NCBI GenBank assembly: GCA_001603455.1
Contig: LUZA01000029.1
Span: 16,179 to 80,178 of the forward strand
Length of the DNA: 64,000 bases
Reading direction: 5' to 3'
Origin: Bacteroidales bacterium Bact_09
Lineage (GTDB): Bacteria > Bacteroidota > Bacteroidia > Bacteroidales > UBA932
Below are positions 1 through 8,048 of this stretch, piece by piece. Position 1 is the stretch's first letter. Every line of letters starts with the position of its first letter. The translations under genes and the position numbers were made by a program. The notes under the pieces were generated by a model that ran no database searches, was not told the DNA's origin, and worked only from the letters and a program-made list of their open reading frames with translations.

Positions 1-548
1 TCAATTATTTTCATCATATCATCAGCGACCGGTTCTCCTTGTGACGAAAATACAATGTTAAGATTGTTTGCAGAAAATACTGAAACCCAATAGACCTGCA
101 AGCCGACCCTTCTGTATTGCTGCACTTCAATATCAATTCCTTTATCATGATATGTCCATAATGAAGGTTCTTTAGGCGCCATGGTTCCGGAAAGCTGATC
201 TTCCGGAAAGTTGCGTACGGAAGGAATAAGAAACGTTACCGCCAGCGCACCCAGAATAAATACCAGTACCAGGGAAGCGGCAAAGGCATAAATCTTCACA
301 CTTCCGGAGAACATCCTGTGAAAAAAGGATTTATCAGCTATACGCTTCATCACCTCCTGTGTTATATCAACTTCAGGTATTAGGTCCGCTCTTTCATTCA
401 TTTCACGGTGCAGTGCCAGCAGTTTAGCATACAGGTCATTGGCCTGTGAAGAAGATTCCACCAATGACGCGAACAGTTCTTCCTGGTGGCGGGACAGTGT
501 TCCATCCACTTTATTCTGTATAAGCAAGATGTCTTTTTCAGTCAACAT
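1..548 (-). CDS. Partial single-helix membrane protein, probable anti-sigma factor
   Basis: The reading frame opens with ATG at 548 and is still open at the window edge, so the C-terminus is missing (about 182 codons visible). Residues 1-80 are charged and helical; a single hydrophobic helix lies near residues 85-108, followed by a periplasmic part. The layout (cytoplasmic N-terminus, one helix, outer domain) and the position right after a sigma gene fit an anti-sigma factor. The start overlaps the stop of the restored sigma frame by 11 bases, suggesting translational coupling. I see no zinc-binding HxxxCxxC motif, so the assignment rests on context and topology. Confidence 0.6.
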   Translation of the reverse strand, partial: MLTEKDILLIQNKVDGTLSRHQEELFASLVESSSQANDLYAKLLALHREMNERADLIPEVDITQEVMKRIADKSFFHRMFSGSVKIYAFAASLVLVFILGALAVTFLIPSVRNFPEDQLSGTMAPKEPSLWTYHDKGIDIEVQQYRRVGLQVYWVSVFSANNLNIVFSSQGEPVADDMMKII

Positions 549-982
549 GTTTCAGGTTTTTTCCCAATTTTTCCTTTAACATCATCCTGGCATCGAACAA
601 TCGTGACTTTATCGTTTTTTCCGGAATTCCCAGTGTTTCGGAGATTTCGGAGTATGAAAGGCCGGTCTTCTTGCGCCATTTTCTCACGCAGGGTGATCTG
701 ACCGGGTTCCACACAGGACTTTCTGTTCCTTACGCTTAGCAATGCCCTGTTGATGGCCATGCGGTAGATCCAGCTGAAGAACCTGTATTGCGGATCATAT
801 TGGTTCAGCGATTCATACGTCTTTACAAATACGTCCTGTGTCAACTCCCTGGCTTCTTCGTGATTATTCACTATTTTATAAATCACACGGAAGACCGGGT
901 TCTGGTATCGTTCTACCAGTATCCTGTATTGCGCAGTATGGCCGTCAATGATCGCCCGGATTATTTGTCTTTCATCTGTCAT
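538..982 (-). pseudogene. ECF-type RNA polymerase sigma factor, frameshifted
   Basis: Region 2 is clear in the first frame: residues 1-80 include ARELTQDVFVKTYESL and FFSWIYRMAINRAL, the core-binding and -10-recognition segments. Region 4 lies in another frame: GLSYSEISETLGIP then KTIKSRLFDARMML, the -35 helix-turn-helix. Read straight through, the first frame ends at 542 after a tail unlike any sigma factor. Dropping one base from the A4 run (679-682 on the + strand) joins both halves into a protein of about 147 residues ending at 538, overlapping the next gene by 11 bases as coupled genes do. The linker between regions 2 and 4 also seems shorter than usual. It is either a pseudogene, a sequencing error in a homopolymer, or a recoded gene. 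Confidence 0.75.
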
Positions 983-1018
983 AAATCCTCAGGCTTTCAT
1001 TGCTGTAATAAATAGTAT

Positions 1019-1043
1019 CCAACTTGTGAAAAGTTGGGTTTTT
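1019..1043. other. Hairpin between prsW and the sigma gene
   Basis: CCAACTT (1019-1025) pairs with AAGTTGG (1031-1037) around a 5-base loop, followed on the + strand by TTTTT at 1039-1043. It has the form of an intrinsic terminator reading rightward, yet no + strand gene lies upstream. On the minus strand it falls between prsW and the sigma gene and may lower read-through. Its role is uncertain. Confidence 0.4.
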
Positions 1044-1051
1044 CTGAACTG

Positions 1052-2041
1052 TCATTGCAACAGATTGAGTTTCCATATATCCCGGTAGTTCATCCTGATC
1101 AGGGGGGAAAGCGCGATATCTCCTACCGGGCCTATCCTCTTTTGCAGAACCTTCAACTCGGCAAGCTTGGTATTAATTCCCTCTTCCCGGATCAAAGGGA
1201 AACCGTTTTCGCGGAGCATGATGTTACGCTTGGCCTTAAGCGACATTTCCAGGTAAAGCTGCAGATAACAGTACATATCCAGGATCACTTCCCCGGAAAA
1301 GCGGTCTTTAAGTGACATCAGATATTCCCCTGCCCTGGAAGCGGAAAACCTGCCCTGGCGGATCATTTTCAACAACTCCACCTCACTGCTCAACTCCAAA
1401 TCCATCCAGTCACGGAGTAGGTTTTCATTATATCTGAATACCAACACGAACAAAACGGGCAGGCAGATCATGATCGCCAGTGTCTGTATGAGGGGATGAA
1501 TGTAAAAGTGATTGAACAGGGAATGCACCACGTAAGTCAGGCCCAAACCTGCAAACACCATGGGAGCCACCATCCGGTCCCTGGATTTAGCCCCAATATA
1601 TAAAATGGCGAACAATGCCGTACAGCCGCCATGCATAACGGCCGTGCCAAAACCCCGTATGATCCAGGTAAATATGGATGTGTCTGGAAGGGAATAAACA
1701 TAAAACAAATTCTCACACAAGGCAAAACCTGTTCCGACCGCAAAACCATATATAGCGGCGTCTACCATGAAACCAATTCTTTTTTTACGGACCAGGTAGA
1801 AAATAAATAGTGATTTCAGCCCTTCTTCCACGGCGGGCGCCAGGTAACGGGACAGGGTATCAAAGGCACTTGAAGTGGATTCCTGTAAAAACGAATTGAC
1901 CAGGTAACTGATAAAAGCACACGCGCCTCCCCATACGCTGGCATAGAAAATTTGTTTTTTGATCACCAGCTTGAAACTGTCCATCAAAAACAGGAAAAGC
2001 AGGAAAAGTATTACAGGAAAGACGCTGAATACTATTTTCAT
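1052..2041 (-). CDS. prsW: PrsW-like intramembrane metalloprotease
   Basis: A 329-residue polytopic membrane protein. Family signatures visible are AVEEGLKSLFIFYLV (paired glutamates), MHGGCTALFAI and VVHSLFNHFY (histidines), the putative metal-binding set of the PrsW branch of the CPBP/type II CAAX protease superfamily. In Bacillus subtilis PrsW makes the first cut in the anti-sigma factor RsiW. Here the gene lies directly upstream of a sigma/anti-sigma pair on the same strand, which supports a similar role. The C-terminal 110 residues are soluble and mostly helical. A -7 box (TATATTTA) ends four bases before the ATG. Confidence 0.8.
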   Translation of the reverse strand: MKIVFSVFPVILFLLFLFLMDSFKLVIKKQIFYASVWGGACAFISYLVNSFLQESTSSAFDTLSRYLAPAVEEGLKSLFIFYLVRKKRIGFMVDAAIYGFAVGTGFALCENLFYVYSLPDTSIFTWIIRGFGTAVMHGGCTALFAILYIGAKSRDRMVAPMVFAGLGLTYVVHSLFNHFYIHPLIQTLAIMICLPVLFVLVFRYNENLLRDWMDLELSSEVELLKMIRQGRFSASRAGEYLMSLKDRFSGEVILDMYCYLQLYLEMSLKAKRNIMLRENGFPLIREEGINTKLAELKVLQKRIGPVGDIALSPLIRMNYRDIWKLNLLQ

Positions 2042-2045
2042 TGTG

Positions 2046-2094
2046 TAAATATAGATTTCATTTTTTTAAAGAGCAATAAAATTCTATATCTTCG
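2046..2094. promoter_or_regulatory. Divergent promoter pair prsW / rocD
   Basis: Leftward -7 box TATATTTA (2053-2046) ends 4 bases before the prsW ATG. Rightward -7 box TATCTTCG (2087-2094) ends 5 bases before the rocD ATG. Both are one mismatch from TAnnTTTG. The transcripts would have almost no leader. Confidence 0.55.
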
Positions 2095-2099
2095 CAACT

Positions 2100-3320
2100 A
2101 TGAAATCTCAAGATTATATTACGCTCGAAGAAACATACGGAGCGCATAACTATCATCCACTCCCTGTCGTCCTGAGCCGGGGAAAAGGTCCCTATGTATG
2201 GGACGTTGAAGGAAAAAAATATTTTGATTTTCTCTCTGCGTATTCTGCTGTAAACCAGGGACACTGCCATCCAAAGATTGTAAAGGCCCTTACCGATCAG
2301 GTCAAACAACTGTGCCTGACATCCCGTGCGTTTTACAATAATTGCCTGGGTCCTTACGAAGAGTATGTTACCCGCTTTTTTGGTTACGACAAAGTTTTGC
2401 CCATGAACTCCGGAGCCGAAGCCGTAGAAACAGCTCTCAAGCTAGCCCGTCGCTGGGGATATGAAAAAAAGAACATCCCTGAGAATGAAGCGTTGATTGT
2501 GTGCTGTGAAGGGAACTTTCACGGCCGTACCATTACGGTGATCTCACTTTCCACAGATCCCGACGCCTGCGGAGGATTTGGCCCTTATACACCTGGATTT
2601 ATCAAGATCCCTTACAACGATGTCCCTGCTTTGGAAAAGGTCCTGGCAGAAAACGGTCCGCGCGTTGCAGGTTTCCTGGTAGAACCCATTCAGGGAGAGG
2701 CCGGCGTCCTGGTTCCCGACGATGGTTATATTAAAAAATGCTTTGACCTGTGCCGGGAACACAATGTGCTGTTTCTGGCCGATGAAGTGCAGACGGGTAT
2801 CGCCCGTACCGGAAAGCGCATCTGTTGTGATCATGAAGGCGTGCATCCCGATATTCTGATACTGGGGAAGGCCATTTCGGGGGGTGTACTGCCCGTATCG
2901 GCCGTTCTGGCATGCGATGAAATCATGCTTACGATCAGGCCCGGGGAACATGGATCGACCTTTGGTGGATTTCCGTTAGCCTGTAAAGTGGCCCACGCTG
3001 CTCTGAAAGTGGTGGAAGAAGAAAAACTGGCTGAAAAAGCCGCTTATTTGGGCGAGATCGTACGTAATTTCCTGCGGGAAATTCCTTCTGACAGGATACT
3101 AACAGTCCGCGGCAAAGGGCTTTTAAATGCCATAGTCATAGCACCAAAGGACGGAAAAGAAGCCTGGGATATATGTATGGCTATGGCCAAAAACGGGGTG
3201 CTTGCCAAACCCACACACCGGCACATCATACGCCTTGCTCCGCCTCTGGTGATCAAGGAATCACAACTAATGAATGCTTTGGAAATCATACGAAAAAGCA
3301 TCCTGAGCTTTGATGAGTAA
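2100..3320 (+). CDS. rocD: Ornithine aminotransferase
   Basis: A 406-residue class III PLP-dependent aminotransferase predicted to convert ornithine and 2-oxoglutarate to glutamate-5-semialdehyde and glutamate in the cytoplasm. Visible motifs: [16 protein letters not shown] (phosphate binding), [15 protein letters not shown], the DE pair in [13 protein letters not shown], and Schiff-base Lys257 in ILGKAISGG. The GQGHxHP-type segment near residue 50 and [10 protein letters not shown] are typical of ornithine rather than acetylornithine aminotransferases. Full length. The stop overlaps the next gene by 8 bases (ATGAGTAA), so the two are surely cotranscribed. Confidence 0.9.
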   Translation: MKSQDYITLEETYGAHNYHPLPVVLSRGKGPYVWDVEGKKYFDFLSAYSAVNQGHCHPKIVKALTDQVKQLCLTSRAFYNNCLGPYEEYVTRFFGYDKVLPMNSGAEAVETALKLARRWGYEKKNIPENEALIVCCEGNFHGRTITVISLSTDPDACGGFGPYTPGFIKIPYNDVPALEKVLAENGPRVAGFLVEPIQGEAGVLVPDDGYIKKCFDLCREHNVLFLADEVQTGIARTGKRICCDHEGVHPDILILGKAISGGVLPVSAVLACDEIMLTIRPGEHGSTFGGFPLACKVAHAALKVVEEEKLAEKAAYLGEIVRNFLREIPSDRILTVRGKGLLNAIVIAPKDGKEAWDICMAMAKNGVLAKPTHRHIIRLAPPLVIKESQLMNALEIIRKSILSFDE

Positions 3321-4206
3321 ATTGCTAATGGTTCGCCCGTGCTGTTTTGGATTCAATCCGCAAACAGCTGTTAACAATGCCTTCCAGGTTTCTACGGAGG
3401 AAGAGCCTGTTTTTGTGCAGAAAAAAGCCCTTGCAGAATTTGACGGTTATGTGGCACTCCTGCGCAAGCATAACATAGAGGTGATCGTGGTTCAGGATAC
3501 CCCTGAACCACATACTCCCGATTCCATTTTTCCCAACAACTGGATATCCTTCCACCCGGAACAGGTGGCTATTCTATATCCCATGTTTGCCCCTAACAGA
3601 AGGCTGGAACGAAAAAAGACCGTATTCCAGGCTATACAGGAACACGCACCGCGCATCCGGTGGATTGATATCAGCCCGAGGGAACGGGAGAACCGGTTCC
3701 TGGAAGGCACGGGCAGCATGGTATTTGACAGGGGAAACAAACGAGCCTATGCCTGCCGTTCTCCAAGAACCGATGAGGAACTGCTGCGCCAGGTCTGCGA
3801 CACCCTGAACTACGATCCGGTGTGTTTCGACGCCCTGGACAAAGGTGCCCCCATATACCACACCAATGTCATGATGTGCATGGCCCAGCATTACGTGGTG
3901 ATCTGCATGGAATCCGTCCCTTCGGCCACAGACAGGCAAAAATTGCTGAAAACTTTTGAAAAAGACAAAAAAAAGGTAGTAGAAATAACGGCTGCGCAAA
4001 TGAACGAGTTTGCCGGCAACATGTTCCAGGTATTTTCCCGCGATAATGAACCGTTCCTGGTTATGTCGCACCGTGCCTGCAAGGCCCTCTCCAAATCGCA
4101 ACTGAAGGTCCTCGGATCCTTCAACAAAATAATCACTCCGGTACTCGATACCATAGAAACACATGGTGGCGGATCGGCCCGTTGTATGCTTGCCGAGGTT
4201 GTCTAA
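3313..4206 (+). CDS. ctlX: Citrulline/arginine deiminase-type hydrolase (CtlX family)
   Basis: A 297-residue protein of the amidinotransferase/arginine-deiminase fold. Recognisable segments: [38 protein letters not shown] and the C-terminal [13 protein letters not shown] carrying the probable catalytic cysteine. CtlX proteins are described as citrulline hydrolases releasing ornithine; other relatives act on arginine. Overlap with rocD suggests that its ornithine feeds that enzyme. ATG 3313 is preferred over a TTG one codon earlier. The TAA stop shares bases with the stop of the convergent U32 gene. Exact substrate is inferred. Confidence 0.75.
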   Translation: MSKLLMVRPCCFGFNPQTAVNNAFQVSTEEEPVFVQKKALAEFDGYVALLRKHNIEVIVVQDTPEPHTPDSIFPNNWISFHPEQVAILYPMFAPNRRLERKKTVFQAIQEHAPRIRWIDISPRERENRFLEGTGSMVFDRGNKRAYACRSPRTDEELLRQVCDTLNYDPVCFDALDKGAPIYHTNVMMCMAQHYVVICMESVPSATDRQKLLKTFEKDKKKVVEITAAQMNEFAGNMFQVFSRDNEPFLVMSHRACKALSKSQLKVLGSFNKIITPVLDTIETHGGGSARCMLAEVV

Positions 4207-5453
4207 AAAGCCTCCCCGACGCGGTAAATCTTATCGGAACGCCGTAGTTTTTCCTTTACCGGGATAGAACATAATGACCCCTGCGGTGCCGTTTGCACTG
4301 ATGTGTCTTCCAGTCTGATCTCACTTACGGTTTCTTCCATTACGCCCGTAGTAGGTCCAATGATCAGGATCTTGTCTCCCACATGAAGCGGAACGGCCTC
4401 AACTTTCAGTTCAGCAACACCTGCCTTTGAAAAATAGTTGGTGACACGCGCCACATACGTTTTTTTTTGCGTTGCCTGATTTCCATAGGCATTGCTCCAT
4501 TGGCCCAGTTTCTCTCCCAGATAGTAACCCCCCCAGAACCCCCTGTTGAAAACAGTTTTCAGGCGTTCTTCCAGTTCTGCCGCTAATACGGGTGAATAAG
4601 TCCCTTCCATCACGGCATCGACTGCCCGGGAATAGACCTGAACAGTGGTTTTGACATATTCGGCAGACCGTGCCCTTCCTTCGATCTTCAGAACCTCTAT
4701 TCCCGCATCCATGATCCTGTCCAGGAAAGTAACCGTACAGAGATCTTTGGGAGACATGATGTATTTATTGTCCACCTTAAGTTCGGCTTCTGTTTCACTG
4801 TCACGTACTGTATAAGCACGGCGGCAGATCTGATAACAGGAACCACGGTTGGCCGATTTGTTATACTCATGCAGACTTAAGTAACATTTACCCGAAACGG
4901 CCATACACAGTGCTCCATGACAGAAAAGCTCCAGTCTGACCAGGTTTCCCGAAGGGCCCTTGATACAGCGTTCTTTAACCCCTCGGGCGATGGTCCGTAT
5001 TTGATCCAGAGTCAGTTCCCGGGCAAGTACCACTACATCGGCATACCGAGCATAAAAGGCCAGTGCTTCTATATTGGAGACATTCAGCTGTGTGGAGATA
5101 TGCACCTCAAGATCCTGTGCGCGCGCCTCGATGATAGCAGCCATATCGGATGCGATCACCGCAGAGATGCCGGCCTGGCGGGCCGCTTTAAGCAAGGTTT
5201 TCAAGACTTCCAGATCCTGATCGTAAAAAATTGTATTGACTGTCAAATAGGAACGCATATGGTGCTTTTGGCAAAAAGAAGCAACGCCCTGCAGGTCATT
5301 CTGCATAAAATTATGAGCTGCATGTGCCCGCATATTCAATTTTCCGACACCAAAATAGACCGATCCGGCACCGGCTTGTGCAGCCGCTGTTAACGCAGCC
5401 CAATTTCCTGCGGGTGCCATGATTTCCGGCCTTATTTTACAAGGATCTGACAT
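4203..5453 (-). CDS. U32 family peptidase
   Basis: A 416-residue protein opening with the family hallmark PEIMAPAGNWAALTAAAQAGA and a TIM-barrel N-terminal half. Conserved ELELFCHGALCMAVSGKCYLS-type segments include CHGALCMAVSGKCYLS and a cysteine cluster SANRGSCYQICR. U32 proteins include collagenase-like PrtC, the hydroxylation factors RlhA and TrhP, and UbiU/V, so true peptidase activity is doubtful; RNA hydroxylation is a reasonable alternative. Last gene of a four-gene minus-strand operon; the start (MSDPCKIRPE) overlaps the glycosyltransferase by 17 bases. Confidence 0.8.
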   Translation of the reverse strand: MSDPCKIRPEIMAPAGNWAALTAAAQAGAGSVYFGVGKLNMRAHAAHNFMQNDLQGVASFCQKHHMRSYLTVNTIFYDQDLEVLKTLLKAARQAGISAVIASDMAAIIEARAQDLEVHISTQLNVSNIEALAFYARYADVVVLARELTLDQIRTIARGVKERCIKGPSGNLVRLELFCHGALCMAVSGKCYLSLHEYNKSANRGSCYQICRRAYTVRDSETEAELKVDNKYIMSPKDLCTVTFLDRIMDAGIEVLKIEGRARSAEYVKTTVQVYSRAVDAVMEGTYSPVLAAELEERLKTVFNRGFWGGYYLGEKLGQWSNAYGNQATQKKTYVARVTNYFSKAGVAELKVEAVPLHVGDKILIIGPTTGVMEETVSEIRLEDTSVQTAPQGSLCSIPVKEKLRRSDKIYRVGEAF

Positions 5454-6420
5454 AAGACAGAAATTGTTCAACCGTTAGATTTTCCATACATTCATATGTT
5501 TCTTTTCGGCACGGTTTAGATCCGAATACCGAGCAGGGACGGCAATCTAGCGGCAATTGTACAGCCCAGCGCGGATCTTGCCTCCAACCGTAAAATCCAG
5601 CCTTGGGATGCGTAGCACCCCAGATGGATATAACCGGAATGCCCAATGTCGAAGCAAAATGCATATTGGCCGAATCCATGCTGATCATCACATCCAGGCT
5701 TTTGATCACCGACAATTCCGTATCAAAACCCTTTCCGCTCTCCGTTGCCAGACGGATATGGCTGTTATCCCTTGTCCATTCGGTCATCTGCCGGATTTCT
5801 TCTTCTCCTCCTCCAAATAGAAAAACCAACGTTCCCTCCTGGGCAAGCAGGTTGGCAACTTGACGCATTCTGCTGGTTGACCATTGTTTTCCCCTATGGC
5901 GGGCAAACGGGGCTATCCCTACTTTCTTCCAGGGTCCTCTTTCCAGAGATATGGTATTGCCTGGAACAAGCGAAGGAGCTGTAAATCCAAGTTTTCCCAG
6001 CGTTCGGGCATAACGTTCGTATATAGGCATTAAGGCCGGTGATCCGGCAGGATTTCTGAGTAACCTGCGCCTTGAACGGCGTCCCTTGTGCAGGTACACT
6101 ACCGGCAAACCGCACAAGAACAGGGCAGAACGCAACAGAAAGGTCCTGATCACACTATGCAGATCGGCAACGTGGGTGGGACGGACCTGCCACAGATTCC
6201 GGAGGATCTTGCCCAATGGTTGCTTTCGGTCAACCGGCAGGAGAGATAAGTTGGGAATTCCTTCAAACAAAGGGGCAAGCAACCCGGGACCCGCCAGGGT
6301 GAAATGTATCTCCGGATTGTCCCTTGCGTACGCCTTCAGTACTACAGAAGCTATGGCCACATCGCCCAGAGCCGAAAAACGCAGGCAAAGAACGTGCGTT
6401 TTTTTATGTACCTTTTGCAT
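5437..6420 (-). CDS. Glycosyltransferase family 9 (heptosyltransferase-like)
   Basis: A 327-residue GT-B enzyme. FSALGDVAIASVVL at the N-terminus matches the RxxxxGDxxxxxP-like acceptor-side motif of ADP-heptose:LPS heptosyltransferases, and the C-terminal half carries SLDVMISMDSANMHFASTLGIPVISIWGATHP, the family's donor-binding region. The probable job is adding a sugar to the lipopolysaccharide core at the inner face of the cytoplasmic membrane. It overlaps DUF4254 upstream by 17 bases; this pairing supports a role in envelope glycan assembly. Donor and acceptor cannot be read from sequence. Confidence 0.82.
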   Translation of the reverse strand: MQKVHKKTHVLCLRFSALGDVAIASVVLKAYARDNPEIHFTLAGPGLLAPLFEGIPNLSLLPVDRKQPLGKILRNLWQVRPTHVADLHSVIRTFLLRSALFLCGLPVVYLHKGRRSRRRLLRNPAGSPALMPIYERYARTLGKLGFTAPSLVPGNTISLERGPWKKVGIAPFARHRGKQWSTSRMRQVANLLAQEGTLVFLFGGGEEEIRQMTEWTRDNSHIRLATESGKGFDTELSVIKSLDVMISMDSANMHFASTLGIPVISIWGATHPKAGFYGWRQDPRWAVQLPLDCRPCSVFGSKPCRKETYECMENLTVEQFLSYVRSL

Positions 6421-7015
6421 ACAGGACGGGGTTGAGGAGCGGATCGTTGTACATCTTCATCTGTTTGTACAATTTCATATATTTCCTTCCCAACCTCAGA
6501 TCGGCCAGCAGTTGGTCAATAGCTGAAGATAAGTCTTTGCGCTGTTCTATCAAGACTTCCCATTTTTCCCTGCACAAAGATGCTTTGGGGGAATCCTTTC
6601 TGTCCGCCTCTATCTGCATATGATAGATTTTAAGGGCAAGGATAGATAAACGGTCAACAGCCCAGGCAGGTGTTTCTGTATTGAGACCGGCTCCGGGCAA
6701 ACGGGGAACCCCTGAAAATTCACGGTAAAACAGGATATCTATCTGCTCCACCAGATCTGTGCGCTCTTGGTTAGAGGCATCTATCCTGCGTTTAATGCGC
6801 AAAGCATCTGCCGGATCTATGGCGGGATCACGAATGATGTCTTCCAGATGCCATTGCACTGTGTCAATCCAGTTTTTCCTGTACAACAAATTGTCCAGAG
6901 AATGTTCCGGATATGGATTTGTGCAGACAGCTTCTACCGAATCCTGCTTGTGGTAATCCCTGATGGTTTTGTCAAAAATACTATTACAATGCGTACTAAA
7001 AGATGAAATGTCCAT
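6404..7015 (-). CDS. DUF4254 protein
   Basis: A 203-residue soluble, largely helical protein that I recognise as DUF4254, a family common in Bacteroidota. Function unknown. It is charged, has no signal peptide, and has conserved-looking segments NLLYRKNWIDTVQWHLEDIIRDP and LSILALKIYHM. The ATG lies one base after the stop of the polyprenyl synthetase, and the 3' end overlaps the glycosyltransferase by 17 bases, so it belongs to an envelope-related operon. It may assist the glycosyltransferase, but that is inference from position alone. Confidence 0.8.
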   Translation of the reverse strand: MDISSFSTHCNSIFDKTIRDYHKQDSVEAVCTNPYPEHSLDNLLYRKNWIDTVQWHLEDIIRDPAIDPADALRIKRRIDASNQERTDLVEQIDILFYREFSGVPRLPGAGLNTETPAWAVDRLSILALKIYHMQIEADRKDSPKASLCREKWEVLIEQRKDLSSAIDQLLADLRLGRKYMKLYKQMKMYNDPLLNPVLYAKGT

Positions 7016-7016
7016 A

Positions 7017-7988
7017 TTACCTTTTTCTGTTTAAAAGTCCTTGAATGAATTCCAGCAATATTCCGGTCCTTCCGGCACGGGTATCCAAATTTTCCAAAGC
7101 AGCCAGGGTTTGGTCCATATATTTTGCCACGCACTCCTGGGCTGCCTGTTTCACTCCCAGGTTATCATATATCGAAATCACCTTCTCTACCCTGTTGGCC
7201 GTTTCTTTGTTAGCAAGCAGCCTGTTGAGTTGCGTCAGATCCTCCCCGCTTGCATGACGCAGGGCATAAGTAAGCAGCCATGTTTTTTTATTGTTGGCGA
7301 TGTCTGTCCCGGTCGCTTTCCCAAACACGCTGGGATCTCCATAAACATCCAGGTAATCGTCCTGGATCTGGAAAGCTGTACCCAGTGCCATACCTGCTTT
7401 GTACAGACTGTTGACAGTCTGGGAGGAAGCTTCGGCACACCATCCGCCTATCTCGAGGGAACAGGCTATCAGTGCTCCGGTTTTTCTGGATATCATATCA
7501 ATGTAATCATCCTCTGTAATAAATAATTGTTTTTCATAATCTATGTCCAGTTGCTGTCCTTCACACACCTGTCCAGCCGCTTTGTGGAATGATTCCAGTA
7601 CAAGGGGCAATACACGGGGATCACATTTGCTGATGTATTTATAGGCCAGCATGCACATGGCATCCCCGGACAAGATGGCCGTATTTATATCCCATTTTTT
7701 GTGGATGGTCTGACGGCTCCGGCGCATCTCTGCATTATCCATCACATCATCATGCACCAATGTGAAATTATGATACACCTCCAGCCCCAGAGCTGGATAC
7801 AACACTGTAGGAGGCAAGTTGTCGGAAAAAATATTGTACGTTAAAAGGCAGAGTACGGGACGCAGTCTTTTTCCCCCGGCAGACAGGGCATATTCTACCG
7901 GCAAATGCAACTGGCTTCCGTTGTATGATTCAATGAGACTTTGAATCCCTTGGTTTACAAAGCCTTGTATTTCGTTTAATGTAAACAT
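7017..7988 (-). CDS. Polyprenyl (farnesyl/geranylgeranyl) diphosphate synthase
   Basis: A 323-residue trans-isoprenyl diphosphate synthase. Both Asp-rich motifs are present: LVHDDVMDNAEMRR (first DDxxD with the following RR) and FQIQDDYLDVYG (second). GGKRLRPVL near the N-terminus binds isopentenyl diphosphate. The product supplies quinone side chains or undecaprenyl phosphate; chain length cannot be fixed by eye. Start is taken as ATG 7988 (MFTLNEIQGF), four bases after a perfect -7 box (TACCTTTG); upstream in-frame codons would lie in or beyond the promoter. First gene of the operon with DUF4254, GT9 and U32. Confidence 0.88.
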   Translation of the reverse strand: MFTLNEIQGFVNQGIQSLIESYNGSQLHLPVEYALSAGGKRLRPVLCLLTYNIFSDNLPPTVLYPALGLEVYHNFTLVHDDVMDNAEMRRSRQTIHKKWDINTAILSGDAMCMLAYKYISKCDPRVLPLVLESFHKAAGQVCEGQQLDIDYEKQLFITEDDYIDMISRKTGALIACSLEIGGWCAEASSQTVNSLYKAGMALGTAFQIQDDYLDVYGDPSVFGKATGTDIANNKKTWLLTYALRHASGEDLTQLNRLLANKETANRVEKVISIYDNLGVKQAAQECVAKYMDQTLAALENLDTRAGRTGILLEFIQGLLNRKR

Positions 7989-7992
7989 ATTA

Positions 7993-8028
7993 CAAAGGTA
8001 GTCTTTTTTAAACATTTTCGTACCTTTG
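7993..8028. promoter_or_regulatory. Symmetric divergent promoter pair, polyprenyl synthase / rsgA
   Basis: CAAAGGTA (7993-8000) and TACCTTTG (8021-8028) are perfect inverted copies of the Bacteroidota -7 box, 20 bases apart. The left box drives the polyprenyl synthase with a 4-base gap to its ATG. The right box drives rsgA with a 20-base leader. Each promoter's -33 region must lie inside or beyond the other's -7 box. Confidence 0.7.
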
Positions 8029-8048
8029 TTCCCCCTCAACCCCGGTTT

